Of a DNA stretch of 19,037 nt, positions 7,310 to 14,089 are shown in pieces. Position 1 is the stretch's first letter, and each line of letters starts with the position of its first letter. The translations under genes were made by a program, and so were the position numbers. The notes under the pieces were generated by a model that saw nothing but the letters and a program-made list of their open reading frames with translations, did no database searches and had not been told where the DNA came from. The stretch is from assembly GCA_003552885.1 (NCBI GenBank), contig PUPA01000036.1, positions 1-19,037 of the forward strand, read 5' to 3'. Source of the stretch: Natrialbaceae archaeon. Lineage in GTDB: Archaea > Halobacteriota > Halobacteria > Halobacteriales > Natrialbaceae.

Positions 7310-8578
7310 ATGACCGACGTCGAGACCCTCACGGACCGGCTGCGATCGGGGGAGCTCCGTCTGCACGAGCTCGAAGAGCACGTCGACCCCGAGACGGCGA
7401 CCACGGCCCGCCGGCTGTTCGTCGCGGCCGAAACCGGCGCCGACCTCGGAGCCGTCGGCGAGTACGGCTTCGACGTCGTCGAGGCGGAGGCCAACGTCGA
7501 GAACGCGATCGGGGCGGCCCAGGTACCGATGGGCGTCGCCGGCCCGGTGACGATCAACGTCGGCGATCGGTCCGACACCGAAGAGGGCACCGGATCGGAC
7601 GGCGGTGCGGCGACCGGCGAGTACTACCTCCCGATGGCGACCACCGAGGGGGCGCTCGTCGCGTCGGTCAACCGCGGACTCTCGGTGATCCGGGCGGCCG
7701 GCGGCGCGACGGCCCGCGTCGTCAAAAGCGGGATGACTCGGGCGCCGGCGTTCCGGGTCGACGGCGTCGCCGAGGCGGCTGCGACCGTCGAGTGGGTCGA
7801 ACGGAACCTCGGGGCGCTCCGGGAGGCCGCCGAGTCGACGACGAGCCACGGCGAGTTACTCGGCGTCGAGCCGTACGTCGTCGGCGACTCGGTCTTCCTC
7901 CGGTTCATCTACGACACCAAAGACGCGATGGGGATGAACATGGCGACGATCGCGACCGAGGCCGCCTGTGAGCTGATAGAGTCGGAGACGCCCGCCTCGC
8001 TCGTGGCCCTCTCCGGGAACCTCTGTTCGGACAAAAAGCCCGCGGCGATAAACGCCGTCGAGGGACGGGGTCGGTCCGTGACCGCCGACGTCGTGGTTCC
8101 GGGCGGACTCGTCGCCGACCGTCTACACACGACCCCGGCGGCGATCGCCGAGGCCAACACCCGAAAGAACCTGATCGGGAGCGCGAGAGCCGCCAGCCTG
8201 GGGTTCAACGCCCACGCCGCGAACGTCGTCGCCGCGACCTTTCTCGCGACCGGCCAGGACGAAGCCCAGGTGGTCGAGGGCGCGAACGCGATCACGACGA
8301 TGGACGTCAGGGAGTCGGCGAACGGCCCTGACGACCTGTACGCGTCGGTCTCACTCGCCTCCCTCGAGGTCGGCACCGTCGGCGGCGGCACCCGGCTGCC
8401 GACCCAGGCGGCGGCGCTCGAGCTCCTCGGCCTCGACGGCGGCGGCGATCCCCCGGGTACGAACGCCGACGCCCTCGCAGAGGTGATCGCCGTCGGCGCG
8501 CTCGCCGGCGAGCTCTCGCTGCTTGCCGCGCTCGCCTCGAACCACCTCGCGAGCGCCCACGCGGAGCTGGGCCGGTAG
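7310..8578 (+). CDS. hmgA: 3-hydroxy-3-methylglutaryl-CoA reductase (class I)
   Basis: Reduces HMG-CoA to mevalonate with two NADPH, the committed step to the isoprenoid chains of archaeal lipids; this is the haloarchaeal target of statins. Length is 422 residues, without the membrane anchor of eukaryotic enzymes. All four catalytic residues are visible: Glu113 in ATTEGALVASVNRG, Lys242 in SGNLCSDKKPAAIN, Asp317 in ATGQDEAQ and His412 in ASNHLASAH. The dinucleotide motif DAMGMN (205-210) and ENAIGAAQVPMGVAGP (64-79) confirm class I. Residues ~85-103 form a Gly/Asp/Glu/Ser-rich loop that looks longer than in other class I enzymes, probably a halophilic surface insertion. The ATG at 7310 is favoured because a weak TATA element lies ~28 bases before it, suggesting leaderless translation. 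It is a stand-alone gene; its neighbours are unrelated. Confidence 0.96.
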   Translation: MTDVETLTDRLRSGELRLHELEEHVDPETATTARRLFVAAETGADLGAVGEYGFDVVEAEANVENAIGAAQVPMGVAGPVTINVGDRSDTEEGTGSDGGAATGEYYLPMATTEGALVASVNRGLSVIRAAGGATARVVKSGMTRAPAFRVDGVAEAAATVEWVERNLGALREAAESTTSHGELLGVEPYVVGDSVFLRFIYDTKDAMGMNMATIATEAACELIESETPASLVALSGNLCSDKKPAAINAVEGRGRSVTADVVVPGGLVADRLHTTPAAIAEANTRKNLIGSARAASLGFNAHAANVVAATFLATGQDEAQVVEGANAITTMDVRESANGPDDLYASVSLASLEVGTVGGGTRLPTQAAALELLGLDGGGDPPGTNADALAEVIAVGALAGELSLLAALASNHLASAHAELGR

Positions 8579-8632
8579 CGACTCCCCGGCGGAGATCAGG
8601 GATTGCGGCCTACTTCGCTGTGGGATCGCGGG

Positions 8633-8809
8633 CTACTCCTCCGCAGGCTGGCTCTCCTCGGCGGTGAACTTGAAGTACAGCCAGACGAGGGCGATAAACG
8701 GCGCGAGTGGCAACAGCACGAGGGCGATGCCGATCGCCACCAGATAGCCGAGCACGGACATGGTTCGGTTCGGCGCGTACCCGGTCGGCTTGCTCACGGT
8801 GGTCGTCAT
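8633..8809 (-). CDS. Small haloarchaeal membrane protein (DUF7535-like)
   Basis: A peptide of 58 residues from ATG 8809: a polar N-terminus (MTTTVSKPTGYAPNRT), one long hydrophobic segment of roughly 27 residues (SVLGYLVAIGIALVLLPLAP and on), and a short acidic tail ending QPAEE. It resembles a conserved haloarchaeal family that I recall as DUF7535; the family name is from memory. The frame continues upstream to a further ATG at 8866, but the added residues do not look like the family, and their coding sequence runs into the first repeat copy. It converges on hmgA with a 54-base gap. Function is unknown, and a single-pass membrane peptide is all that can be said. Confidence 0.7.
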   Translation of the reverse strand: MTTTVSKPTGYAPNRTMSVLGYLVAIGIALVLLPLAPFIALVWLYFKFTAEESQPAEE

Positions 8810-8850
8810 ACCCGGAGGTTGCCAGCCACGCCCCTTGAACATCGCGGTCG

Positions 8851-8906
8851 GCTCGACGGACGCCATCCGTCCTCGACGGCTCGACGGACGCTATCCGTCC
8901 TCGACG
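8851..8906. repeat. Two tandem 28-bp units, each with a GACGGA/TCCGTC hairpin
   Basis: Copies lie at 8851-8878 and 8879-8906, directly abutting and identical except at base 14 (c versus t). Each contains a 6-bp inverted repeat, GACGGA and TCCGTC, around a 5-base loop. The difference between copies falls inside the loop, so both hairpins are preserved. The pair lies between the stop of the TRASH-domain regulator and the start of the small membrane protein, both on the minus strand. It could be an intrinsic hairpin terminator or processing site, or a pair of operator sites. No T-run follows. Confidence 0.8.
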
Positions 8907-8947
8907 CCACCCGCCCCCGACGGCCTCGACCCACAGCGTCGATCCGG

Positions 8948-9538
8948 CTACGCCGACTCCGAGAGCCGCTCGTATCGCTCCTCGAACCGCGAGTGACAGA
9001 CCGGACAGCAGAAGTGATATCGCGTCCCATCGACGGTCGCCGACACCCCGTCCTCGGGGACGGGATTGCCACACTCCACGCAGTCGACGTCGAGGGCAGC
9101 GTCGCCGATCCCGGGGGACCAGCGCCGGTCGGCGACCACGTGGAGCCGGTAGGAGTCGACCGCCTCGAGGCCGACGGCCTCGGCGAGCAGCTCCCGGGTC
9201 CGGGTCGGCTCGAGGGTGGCGACCGCGAGCAGCCGGTCGTCGGCCGTCGCGATCACGTGTTCGACGGACTCCGCGGCCGCCAGGCGCTCTACGGGGCTCG
9301 CGACCCCGCCGGGATCGAGCTCGACGTCGAGGAGGACCTCGACGCCCCCGGTGATCCTCGAACGGTCGAGGTCGGCGGTGAACCCGCGGATCACCCCGAG
9401 CTCGACCAGCCGGTCGATCCGATCCGAGACGGTCGGTCCCGAGCGGTCGACTCGCTCTGCGATCTCGCTGTAGGGCCTGCGGGCGTCCTCGACGAGCAGC
9501 TGGAGGATCTCGAGGTCGGTCCCGTCGAGCGTGCTCAT
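8948..9538 (-). CDS. Lrp/AsnC-type transcriptional regulator with C-terminal TRASH metal-sensing domain
   Basis: A DNA-binding regulator of 196 residues. Residues 1-60 are an AsnC-type winged helix-turn-helix (LDGTDLEILQLLVEDARRPYSEIAERVDRSGPTVSDRIDRL). Residues ~65-137 form an Lrp-like ligand/dimerisation region. Residues 151-196 form a TRASH domain with Cys153, Cys156, Cys177, Cys178 and Cys181 (CVECG ... YHFCCPVCHSRF). TRASH domains bind soft metals, and HTH_AsnC-TRASH proteins control copper efflux in Sulfolobus (CopT/CopR) and Halobacterium. A copper- or other metal-responsive regulator is therefore the best call. No metal ATPase or copper chaperone is present in the window, so its target may be itself or remote. 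ATG 9538 is chosen because it begins the HTH domain exactly; the frame is open far upstream, but that is non-coding-like. Divergent from the small membrane gene at 9635. Confidence 0.9.
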   Translation of the reverse strand: MSTLDGTDLEILQLLVEDARRPYSEIAERVDRSGPTVSDRIDRLVELGVIRGFTADLDRSRITGGVEVLLDVELDPGGVASPVERLAAAESVEHVIATADDRLLAVATLEPTRTRELLAEAVGLEAVDSYRLHVVADRRWSPGIGDAALDVDCVECGNPVPEDGVSATVDGTRYHFCCPVCHSRFEERYERLSESA

Positions 9539-9634
9539 ACCCCGACGTCGCTCGCCGTCGGAATACGGCTTTCGGAGCCACCACCCCGGCCGGCTACCGG
9601 TGGCTCTTTGAGCGCGCCGACCGTAGCTCCGGCC

Positions 9635-9874
9635 ATGAGCCACCGTGAGGCTCCGGACGACCGGCTCGGAGAGCGTCTCGCCGCGGTGTCGACGCCAGCG
9701 CTCGCCGCGTTCGTCATCGGCTTTTTCGTCGTCGTCTTCCTGATCGGCGAGGCGGTGATCGCGATGGCCTTCGGCGCCAGGTCGGTCTCGTTCGGGACGG
9801 CACTGCTCCACGGGGGCGCGTTCGGGCTGCTGTTCGCGGCCGTCGCCGCCCTCGCACGCGGCGGTCCGGGGTGA
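9635..9874 (+). CDS. Small two-helix membrane protein, hypothetical
   Basis: 79 residues starting MSHREAPDDRLGERLAAV, a charged N-terminus followed by two hydrophobic segments (roughly residues 22-46 and 56-75) separated by GARSVSFGTALLHGG. The ATG at 9635 follows a weak T-rich element (CTCTTTG, near 9604-9610) about 27 bases upstream, as expected of a leaderless haloarchaeal gene. It is divergent from the TRASH regulator with a 96-base shared upstream region, so it is a candidate target of that regulator. I do not recognise the family. Its composition and hydrophobicity pattern support a real gene. Confidence 0.6.
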   Translation: MSHREAPDDRLGERLAAVSTPALAAFVIGFFVVVFLIGEAVIAMAFGARSVSFGTALLHGGAFGLLFAAVAALARGGPG

Positions 9875-9922
9875 GCCCCCGCGGGCAGTCTCGTCCCGTG
9901 GCACCGTCGGTGGAACGACACG

Positions 9923-9929
9923 TCTTTTT
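9923..9929 (+). promoter_or_regulatory. TATA-like box of rqcH
   Basis: TCTTTTT lies with its centre 27 bases before ATG 9953, the standard haloarchaeal spacing for a leaderless transcript. It is the only AT-rich run in the 78-base gap after the preceding gene. Confidence 0.65.
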
Positions 9930-9952
9930 GACCGGGACGGGCAGTCTTCGGT

Positions 9953-12082
9953 ATGGACCCCAAACGGGAGCTCTCGAGCGTCGACCTCGCGGCGATCGTC
10001 CGCGAGCTCGGCACCTACGAGGGGGCGAAAGTCGACAAGGCCTACCTCTACGGCGAGGACCTCCTGCGGTTGAAGCTGCGGGATTTCGACCGCGGACGCG
10101 TCGAGCTCCTGATCGAGGTCGGGGAGCGAAAACGCGTCCACACGGTCGCCCCCGAACGGGTTCCGGACGCCCCGGGCCGGCCGCCGTCGTTCGCGAAGAT
10201 GCTGCGAAACCGGCTCTCCGGCGCGAACCTCGCGGCGGTCTCCCAGTACGAGTTCGACCGCATCGTCGAGTTCGTCTTCGAGCGCGAGGACGGCACCACC
10301 CGCATCGTCGCCGAGCTGTTCGGCCAGGGCAACGTCGCGGTCACCGACGGCGAGTACGAGGTGATCGACTGTTTGGAGACCGTCCGGCTGAAGTCACGGA
10401 CGGTCGTCCCCGGCTCCCGGTATCAGTTCCCCGACTCCCGGCTCGACCCGCTCTCGGTCTCCCGGGAGGCGTTCGACCGGACGCTGGCCGACTCCGACGC
10501 CGACGTCGTGCGCACGCTCGCGACACAGCTCAACCTCGGGGGAACGTACGCGGAGGAGCTCTGTACCCGCGCCGGCGTCGAGAAGACCCTCGCGATCGCC
10601 GACGCCGACGAGGACGTCCGTGACCGCCTCTACGGGGCCCTCAACCGGCTGGCCGCGGACGTCAGGGGCGGGAGCTTCGAGCCACGGCTCTACGTCGAGC
10701 CGGACCACGGGGACGACGGAGTCGACGCCGACGGCGAGGGTCGGGTCGTCGACGTGACGCCGGTTCCCCTCGAAGAACGCGCCAACCTCGCGGCCGAGCG
10801 CTACGACGCCTTCCTCCCGGCGGTCGACGACTACTTCTTCCGGCTCGAGCTCGACGACGGGCCGGAGCCGGCGAGCCAGCGTCCGGACTTCGAGGCGGAG
10901 ATCGCCAAACACGAACGGATCGTCGAACAACAGGAGAGCGCCATCGAGGGGTTCGAGCGGCAGGCGGCAGCCGAGCGCGAACGGGCCGAGTCGCTGTACG
11001 CGAACTACGGGCTGGTCGATCGGATACTGACGACCGTCAGGGAAGCCCGCGAGCGGGGGCGGTCCTGGGAGGAGATCGCCGAGCGGTTCGCCGAGGGGCG
11101 CGAGCGCGGGATCGAGGCCGCCGAGGCGGTCGTCGACGTCGACGGCAGCGAGGGGACCGTCACGGTCGAGATCGACGGCGAACACGTCGAGTTGCGCGTC
11201 GAGGACGGCGTCGAGCGGAACGCAGATCGCCTCTACACCGAGGCGAAACGGATCGAGGGAAAGAAAGACGGGGCCCTGTCGGCGATCGAGGACACCCGCG
11301 AGACGCTCGCGGAGATCGAGGCCCGCCGCGATCGGTGGGAGAGCGGGGAGGACGAGAAGCCGGCCGAGGAGGAGCCGGCCGATGACCACGACTGGCTCTC
11401 GATGTCGTCGGTGCCCGTCCGCACCGACGAGGGGTGGTACGAGCGGTTCCGGTGGTTCCACACGAGCGACGGCTACCTGGTCATCGGCGGCCGCAACGCC
11501 GACCAGAACGAAGAGCTCGTAAAGAAGTACCTCGAGCCCGGTGATCGCGTGTTCCACACCCAGGCCCACGGCGGGCCGGTCACCGTGCTCAAGGCGACCG
11601 ATCCGAGCGAGGCCTCCGCGCCGGGGATCGAGCTCCCCGAGACGAGCCTCGCGGAGGCCGCCCAGTTCGCGGTCTCGTACTCCTCCGTGTGGAAAGACGG
11701 CCGGTACGCCGGCGACGTCTACGCCGTCGACGCCGACCAGGTGACGAAGACCCCCGAGAGCGGCGAGTACCTGGAGAAAGGCGGGTTCGCGGTCCGTGGC
11801 GACCGACGGTACCGCCGGGACACGCCGGTCGGGGTCGCCGTCGGAATCCAGTGTGAGCCGTACACCCGGGTGGTCGGCGGGCCGCCGTCGGCGATCGAGG
11901 GCCACGCGGAGACGACGATCGAAGTCGAGCCCGGCCGGTACGCCCAGGCCGACGTCGCAAAGCGACTCTACCGGCGGCTGCGCGAGCGATTCGCCGACGA
12001 GTCGTTCGTCCGCAAGGTCGCGAGCCCCGACCGGATCGCCCACTTCCTCCCGCCCGGCGGGAGCCGGATCAGCGAGGAGTGA
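9953..12082 (+). CDS. rqcH: Ribosome rescue factor RqcH (NEMF/Rqc2/FbpA family)
   Basis: Binds 60S/50S-type subunits carrying a stalled peptidyl-tRNA and, in bacteria and eukaryotes, directs C-terminal tailing of the nascent chain. Length is 709 residues. The NFACT-N domain covers roughly 1-260 (SSVDLAAIVRELGTYEGAKVDKAYL; SFAKMLRNRL at 79-88), with the conserved Asp102-Arg103 pair in QYEFDRIVEF that is needed for tailing in bacterial RqcH. A helical, charged region with coiled-coil character covers about 295-460 (KHERIVEQQESAIEGFERQ). An acidic Glu-rich linker leads to the NFACT-R domain, about 475-600, with WYERFRWFHTSDGYLVIGG and GDRVFHTQAHGGP. The C-terminus ends FLPPGGSRISEE. It lacks the long C-terminal NFACT-C extension of eukaryotic NEMF. 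A TATA box precedes it, and there are no partner genes (such as a Pth or RqcP homologue) nearby. Confidence 0.95.
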   Translation: MDPKRELSSVDLAAIVRELGTYEGAKVDKAYLYGEDLLRLKLRDFDRGRVELLIEVGERKRVHTVAPERVPDAPGRPPSFAKMLRNRLSGANLAAVSQYEFDRIVEFVFEREDGTTRIVAELFGQGNVAVTDGEYEVIDCLETVRLKSRTVVPGSRYQFPDSRLDPLSVSREAFDRTLADSDADVVRTLATQLNLGGTYAEELCTRAGVEKTLAIADADEDVRDRLYGALNRLAADVRGGSFEPRLYVEPDHGDDGVDADGEGRVVDVTPVPLEERANLAAERYDAFLPAVDDYFFRLELDDGPEPASQRPDFEAEIAKHERIVEQQESAIEGFERQAAAERERAESLYANYGLVDRILTTVREARERGRSWEEIAERFAEGRERGIEAAEAVVDVDGSEGTVTVEIDGEHVELRVEDGVERNADRLYTEAKRIEGKKDGALSAIEDTRETLAEIEARRDRWESGEDEKPAEEEPADDHDWLSMSSVPVRTDEGWYERFRWFHTSDGYLVIGGRNADQNEELVKKYLEPGDRVFHTQAHGGPVTVLKATDPSEASAPGIELPETSLAEAAQFAVSYSSVWKDGRYAGDVYAVDADQVTKTPESGEYLEKGGFAVRGDRRYRRDTPVGVAVGIQCEPYTRVVGGPPSAIEGHAETTIEVEPGRYAQADVAKRLYRRLRERFADESFVRKVASPDRIAHFLPPGGSRISEE

Positions 12083-12184
12083 CGCCGACCGTCTTCCGGG
12101 AGTCGTCCCCGAACCGTGTGAGGGCGACCGGAACCCGTCGGGTAATCCACACATACTAACGGCCGCTCCCCGTCACCGCCGTCT
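12083..12184. promoter_or_regulatory. Intergenic region with the glmM promoter
   Basis: This is 102 bases with no coding potential that I trust. CATACTAAC at 12152-12160 is the most AT-rich stretch and lies about 29 bases before the ATG at 12185, so it is the likely box A of a leaderless glmM transcript. The match to the haloarchaeal consensus is weak. Confidence 0.45.
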
Positions 12185-13525
12185 ATGTTCGGAACCAGCG
12201 GTATCCGTGGCCCCGTCGGCGACCGCGTGACCGGGGAGCTCGCCCTCTCGCTCGGTCGGGCGGTCGGCTCCGAGGGGTACGATCGGGTCGTCGTCGGCCG
12301 GGACGTCAGGGAGAGCGGCGAGTTCCTCCAGTCGGCGGCCGTCGCCGGGCTCCGGGAGTCGGGCGCCGACGTCGTGACCGTCGGCGTCGCCGCCACCCCG
12401 ACGATCTCGCGGGCCGTTTCGGCCTACGGAGCCGACGCCGGGATCGCGATCACGGCCTCGCACAACCCCCCGGCGGACAACGGGTTCAAACTCTGGACCC
12501 CGTCCGGACGGGGGTTCGACGCCGACCGACGGGCGGCGATCGCCGACCGGATTCGGGCCGACGAGTACGACCTCCAGCCGTGGGACGGACTCGGCTCCGT
12601 CGAACGCCGATCGGACGCCGTCGACCGCCACGCCAGGACGCTCCGCGAGGCCGTGAGCGTCGCGGAGGGGCTCGAGGTCGTCGTCGACGTCGGCAACGGC
12701 GCCGGCGGGATCACCCCGCGGGTCCTCTCGGCGCTCGGCTGTTCGGTGGTGACGCTGAACGGCCAGCCGGACGGGGCCTTCCCCGGCCGTCCCAGCGAGC
12801 CGACCGCGGAGAGTCTGGCGGATCTGGAGGCGTTCGTCGGCGCCACCGACGCGGACCTGGGGATCGCCCACGACGGCGACGCCGATCGGACCGTCGCCGT
12901 CGACGGCGAGGGCCGGTTCGTCCCGAAGGACGTCCTGCTCGCGCTGTTCGCCCGCGAGGCCGCGAGCGAGGGCGACGTGATCGCGGCGCCGGTCGACACG
13001 AGCCTGGCCGTCGACGACGCTCTAGCGGCCGTCGGTGCCTCCGTCCGTCGGACGCCGGTCGGCGACGTCCACGTCGCCGAGGCCACCACGGCCCCGGACG
13101 TCGTCTTCGGTGGCGAGCCGAGCGGCGCCTGGATCTGGCCCGCGGAGACGCTCTGTCCGGACGGACCGCTCGCGGCCTGTCGGCTGGTCGAACTCGTCGC
13201 CGACCGCGGCCCCCTCGCCGACCTCGTCGACGGCGTCGAGACGTACCCGATCCGTCGGACGTCGATCGAGGCCGACCGGCCGGAGGCGGTCGTCTCCCGG
13301 CTCCGGGAGACGGTCCTCGAACGGTACGGGACGATCGACGACCTCGACGGTGTCCGCGTTGACGCCGGCGACGGCTGGTTCCTCGTTCGGGCCAGCGGCA
13401 CCCAGCCGCTCGTCCGGGTCACTGCGGAGGCCAGAGACGAAGACCTGGCGGACGGACTGGTCGCCGAGGCGACGGAGCTGGTCGCCGAGGCGATCGACGA
13501 CCGGGGCGACGGTATCGGCCCGTAG
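12185..13525 (+). CDS. glmM: Phosphohexomutase, probably phosphoglucosamine mutase (GlmM type)
   Basis: Interconverts hexose 6- and 1-phosphates through a phosphoserine intermediate. 446 residues, normal for archaeal alpha-D-phosphohexomutases. Four signature loops are present: phosphoserine loop TASHNPPADNG with Ser92; Mg2+ loop DGDADR with Asp230, Asp232 and Asp234; sugar loop GGEPSG (309-314); and phosphate loop RASGTQPLVRV (402-412). The N-terminal FGTSGIRGPVGD is typical. Phosphoglucosamine mutase is preferred over phosphomannomutase because the GlmU-type gene lies only 560 bases downstream on the same strand. Haloarchaea carry several paralogues, so specificity is inferred from context. 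It converges on the zinc-ribbon gene at 13533 with a 7-base gap, so any terminator must lie within coding sequence. Confidence 0.85.
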   Translation: MFGTSGIRGPVGDRVTGELALSLGRAVGSEGYDRVVVGRDVRESGEFLQSAAVAGLRESGADVVTVGVAATPTISRAVSAYGADAGIAITASHNPPADNGFKLWTPSGRGFDADRRAAIADRIRADEYDLQPWDGLGSVERRSDAVDRHARTLREAVSVAEGLEVVVDVGNGAGGITPRVLSALGCSVVTLNGQPDGAFPGRPSEPTAESLADLEAFVGATDADLGIAHDGDADRTVAVDGEGRFVPKDVLLALFAREAASEGDVIAAPVDTSLAVDDALAAVGASVRRTPVGDVHVAEATTAPDVVFGGEPSGAWIWPAETLCPDGPLAACRLVELVADRGPLADLVDGVETYPIRRTSIEADRPEAVVSRLRETVLERYGTIDDLDGVRVDAGDGWFLVRASGTQPLVRVTAEARDEDLADGLVAEATELVAEAIDDRGDGIGP

Positions 13526-13532
13526 CAGGTCG

Positions 13533-13736
13533 CTACCGGAGCTCCTCCGGGATGAAATCGGAGGTTTTCATCTCCCGGTAGGTCGAACACTCCGGACAGG
13601 CGTGTACGACGTCGCGGTTGTCGCCAAACACGCGGGCGAACTGACGTGTGACCTGGCTGCCACAGGAGACACAACGGGGGCTGCTCGTGTGCTGACGTGA
13701 CGCCATCGGCGTCCACTTCGCGTCGGGTCCTGGCAT
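13533..13736 (-). CDS. Small zinc-ribbon protein (DUF7563-like)
   Basis: 67 residues with two CxxC knuckles, Cys22/Cys25 (RCVSCGSQVTRQF) and Cys47/Cys50 (HACPECSTYREM), expected to bind one Zn2+. This matches a haloarchaeal family that I recall as DUF7563; the name is from memory. Two starts are possible, ATG 13736 and ATG 13706. The first is preferred because a strong TATA element centred on 13766 lies about 30 bases ahead of it, predicting a leaderless mRNA. The second would give a 57-residue protein that fits the family core better but leaves a 30-base leader. Function is unknown; small zinc ribbons of this kind are often thought to bind nucleic acid or protein partners. It is convergent with glmM and divergent from glmU. 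Confidence 0.75.
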   Translation of the reverse strand: MPGPDAKWTPMASRQHTSSPRCVSCGSQVTRQFARVFGDNRDVVHACPECSTYREMKTSDFIPEELR

Positions 13737-13754
13737 CGTCGACCGCTTGCCACA

Positions 13755-13777
13755 GGACTGTATTTATTATAGAGTCC
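13755..13777 (-). promoter_or_regulatory. TATA box inside a palindrome (promoter plus likely operator)
   Basis: The arms GGACT (13755-13759) and AGTCC (13773-13777) are exact inverted repeats, and the next-but-one bases TAT and ATA (13761-13763, 13769-13771) also pair, so 8 of 9 arm positions match. The minus-strand TATAATAAATA lies in the middle and is the strongest AT island in the window. It sits ~30 bases before ATG 13736. A dyad centred on the TATA box is the geometry of a repressor site that blocks TBP/TFB. Confidence 0.65.
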
Positions 13778-14057
13778 ATAACGGCGCCGATCGTGCGCCC
13801 TCGTGGCACATAGTGGGCCGTCGGAGCCGCTCGACTCGACGGCGGCCGTGACGGTTACGCTGCCGATACACTCGGCGTTTCCGTCCGGTAATCGGACGTT
13901 TCCGGGGGTCGACGCGAACCCGGGGGGTGGGTCGGCACGGACTGGCGTGGCGTCCCGATACACGGGTGACCCCGTCCACGACCAAGTCCGGTGGCCCGAC
14001 GGCGAGCGGGCCGTCCGCGATCCGACCCCTGTCACACCGCCTGCATCCGGACCGTAC
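13778..14057. other. Intergenic spacer upstream of glmU, no convincing gene
   Basis: The gap between the divergent zinc-ribbon gene and glmU is 353 bases (13737-14089). It holds the palindromic TATA at its left end and the glmU box at its right end. Between them is one short hairpin (CGTCCG at 13882-13887, CGGACG at 13893-13898, 5-base loop). A GTG-started frame 13803-14063 could code for 86 residues. Its product is rich in Pro, Ser, Thr and Gly, is not acidic, matches no family I know, and would end within the glmU promoter. I do not call it a gene. Confidence 0.55.
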
Positions 14058-14065
14058 GTTTAAAC
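14058..14065 (+). promoter_or_regulatory. TATA box of glmU (GTTTAAAC)
   Basis: A perfect 8-base AT-core palindrome, GTTTAAAC, is centred 28 bases upstream of ATG 14090. It matches the haloarchaeal TTTAWA box and its usual distance for leaderless transcription, so glmU has its own promoter and is not strictly cotranscribed with glmM. Confidence 0.75.
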
Positions 14066-14089
14066 CGAGGGGCGGAAAACCCCCGACCG

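Noticed and set aside
8851..8906. A short CRISPR-like array
   Set aside because: Only two copies, directly abutting with no spacers, and no cas genes; this is a tandem repeat.
10394..12154. Minus-strand open frame of nearly 590 codons opposite rqcH
   Set aside because: High G+C leaves antisense frames open. The product has no recognisable domain, while the plus strand encodes an intact RqcH.
13803..14063. 86-codon plus-strand frame in the spacer before glmU
   Set aside because: GTG start, no family resemblance, non-acidic composition unlike neighbours, and its stop codon lies in the glmU TATA box. A strong AT box lies ~36 bases upstream of it, but the spacing fits the opposite-strand gene better.
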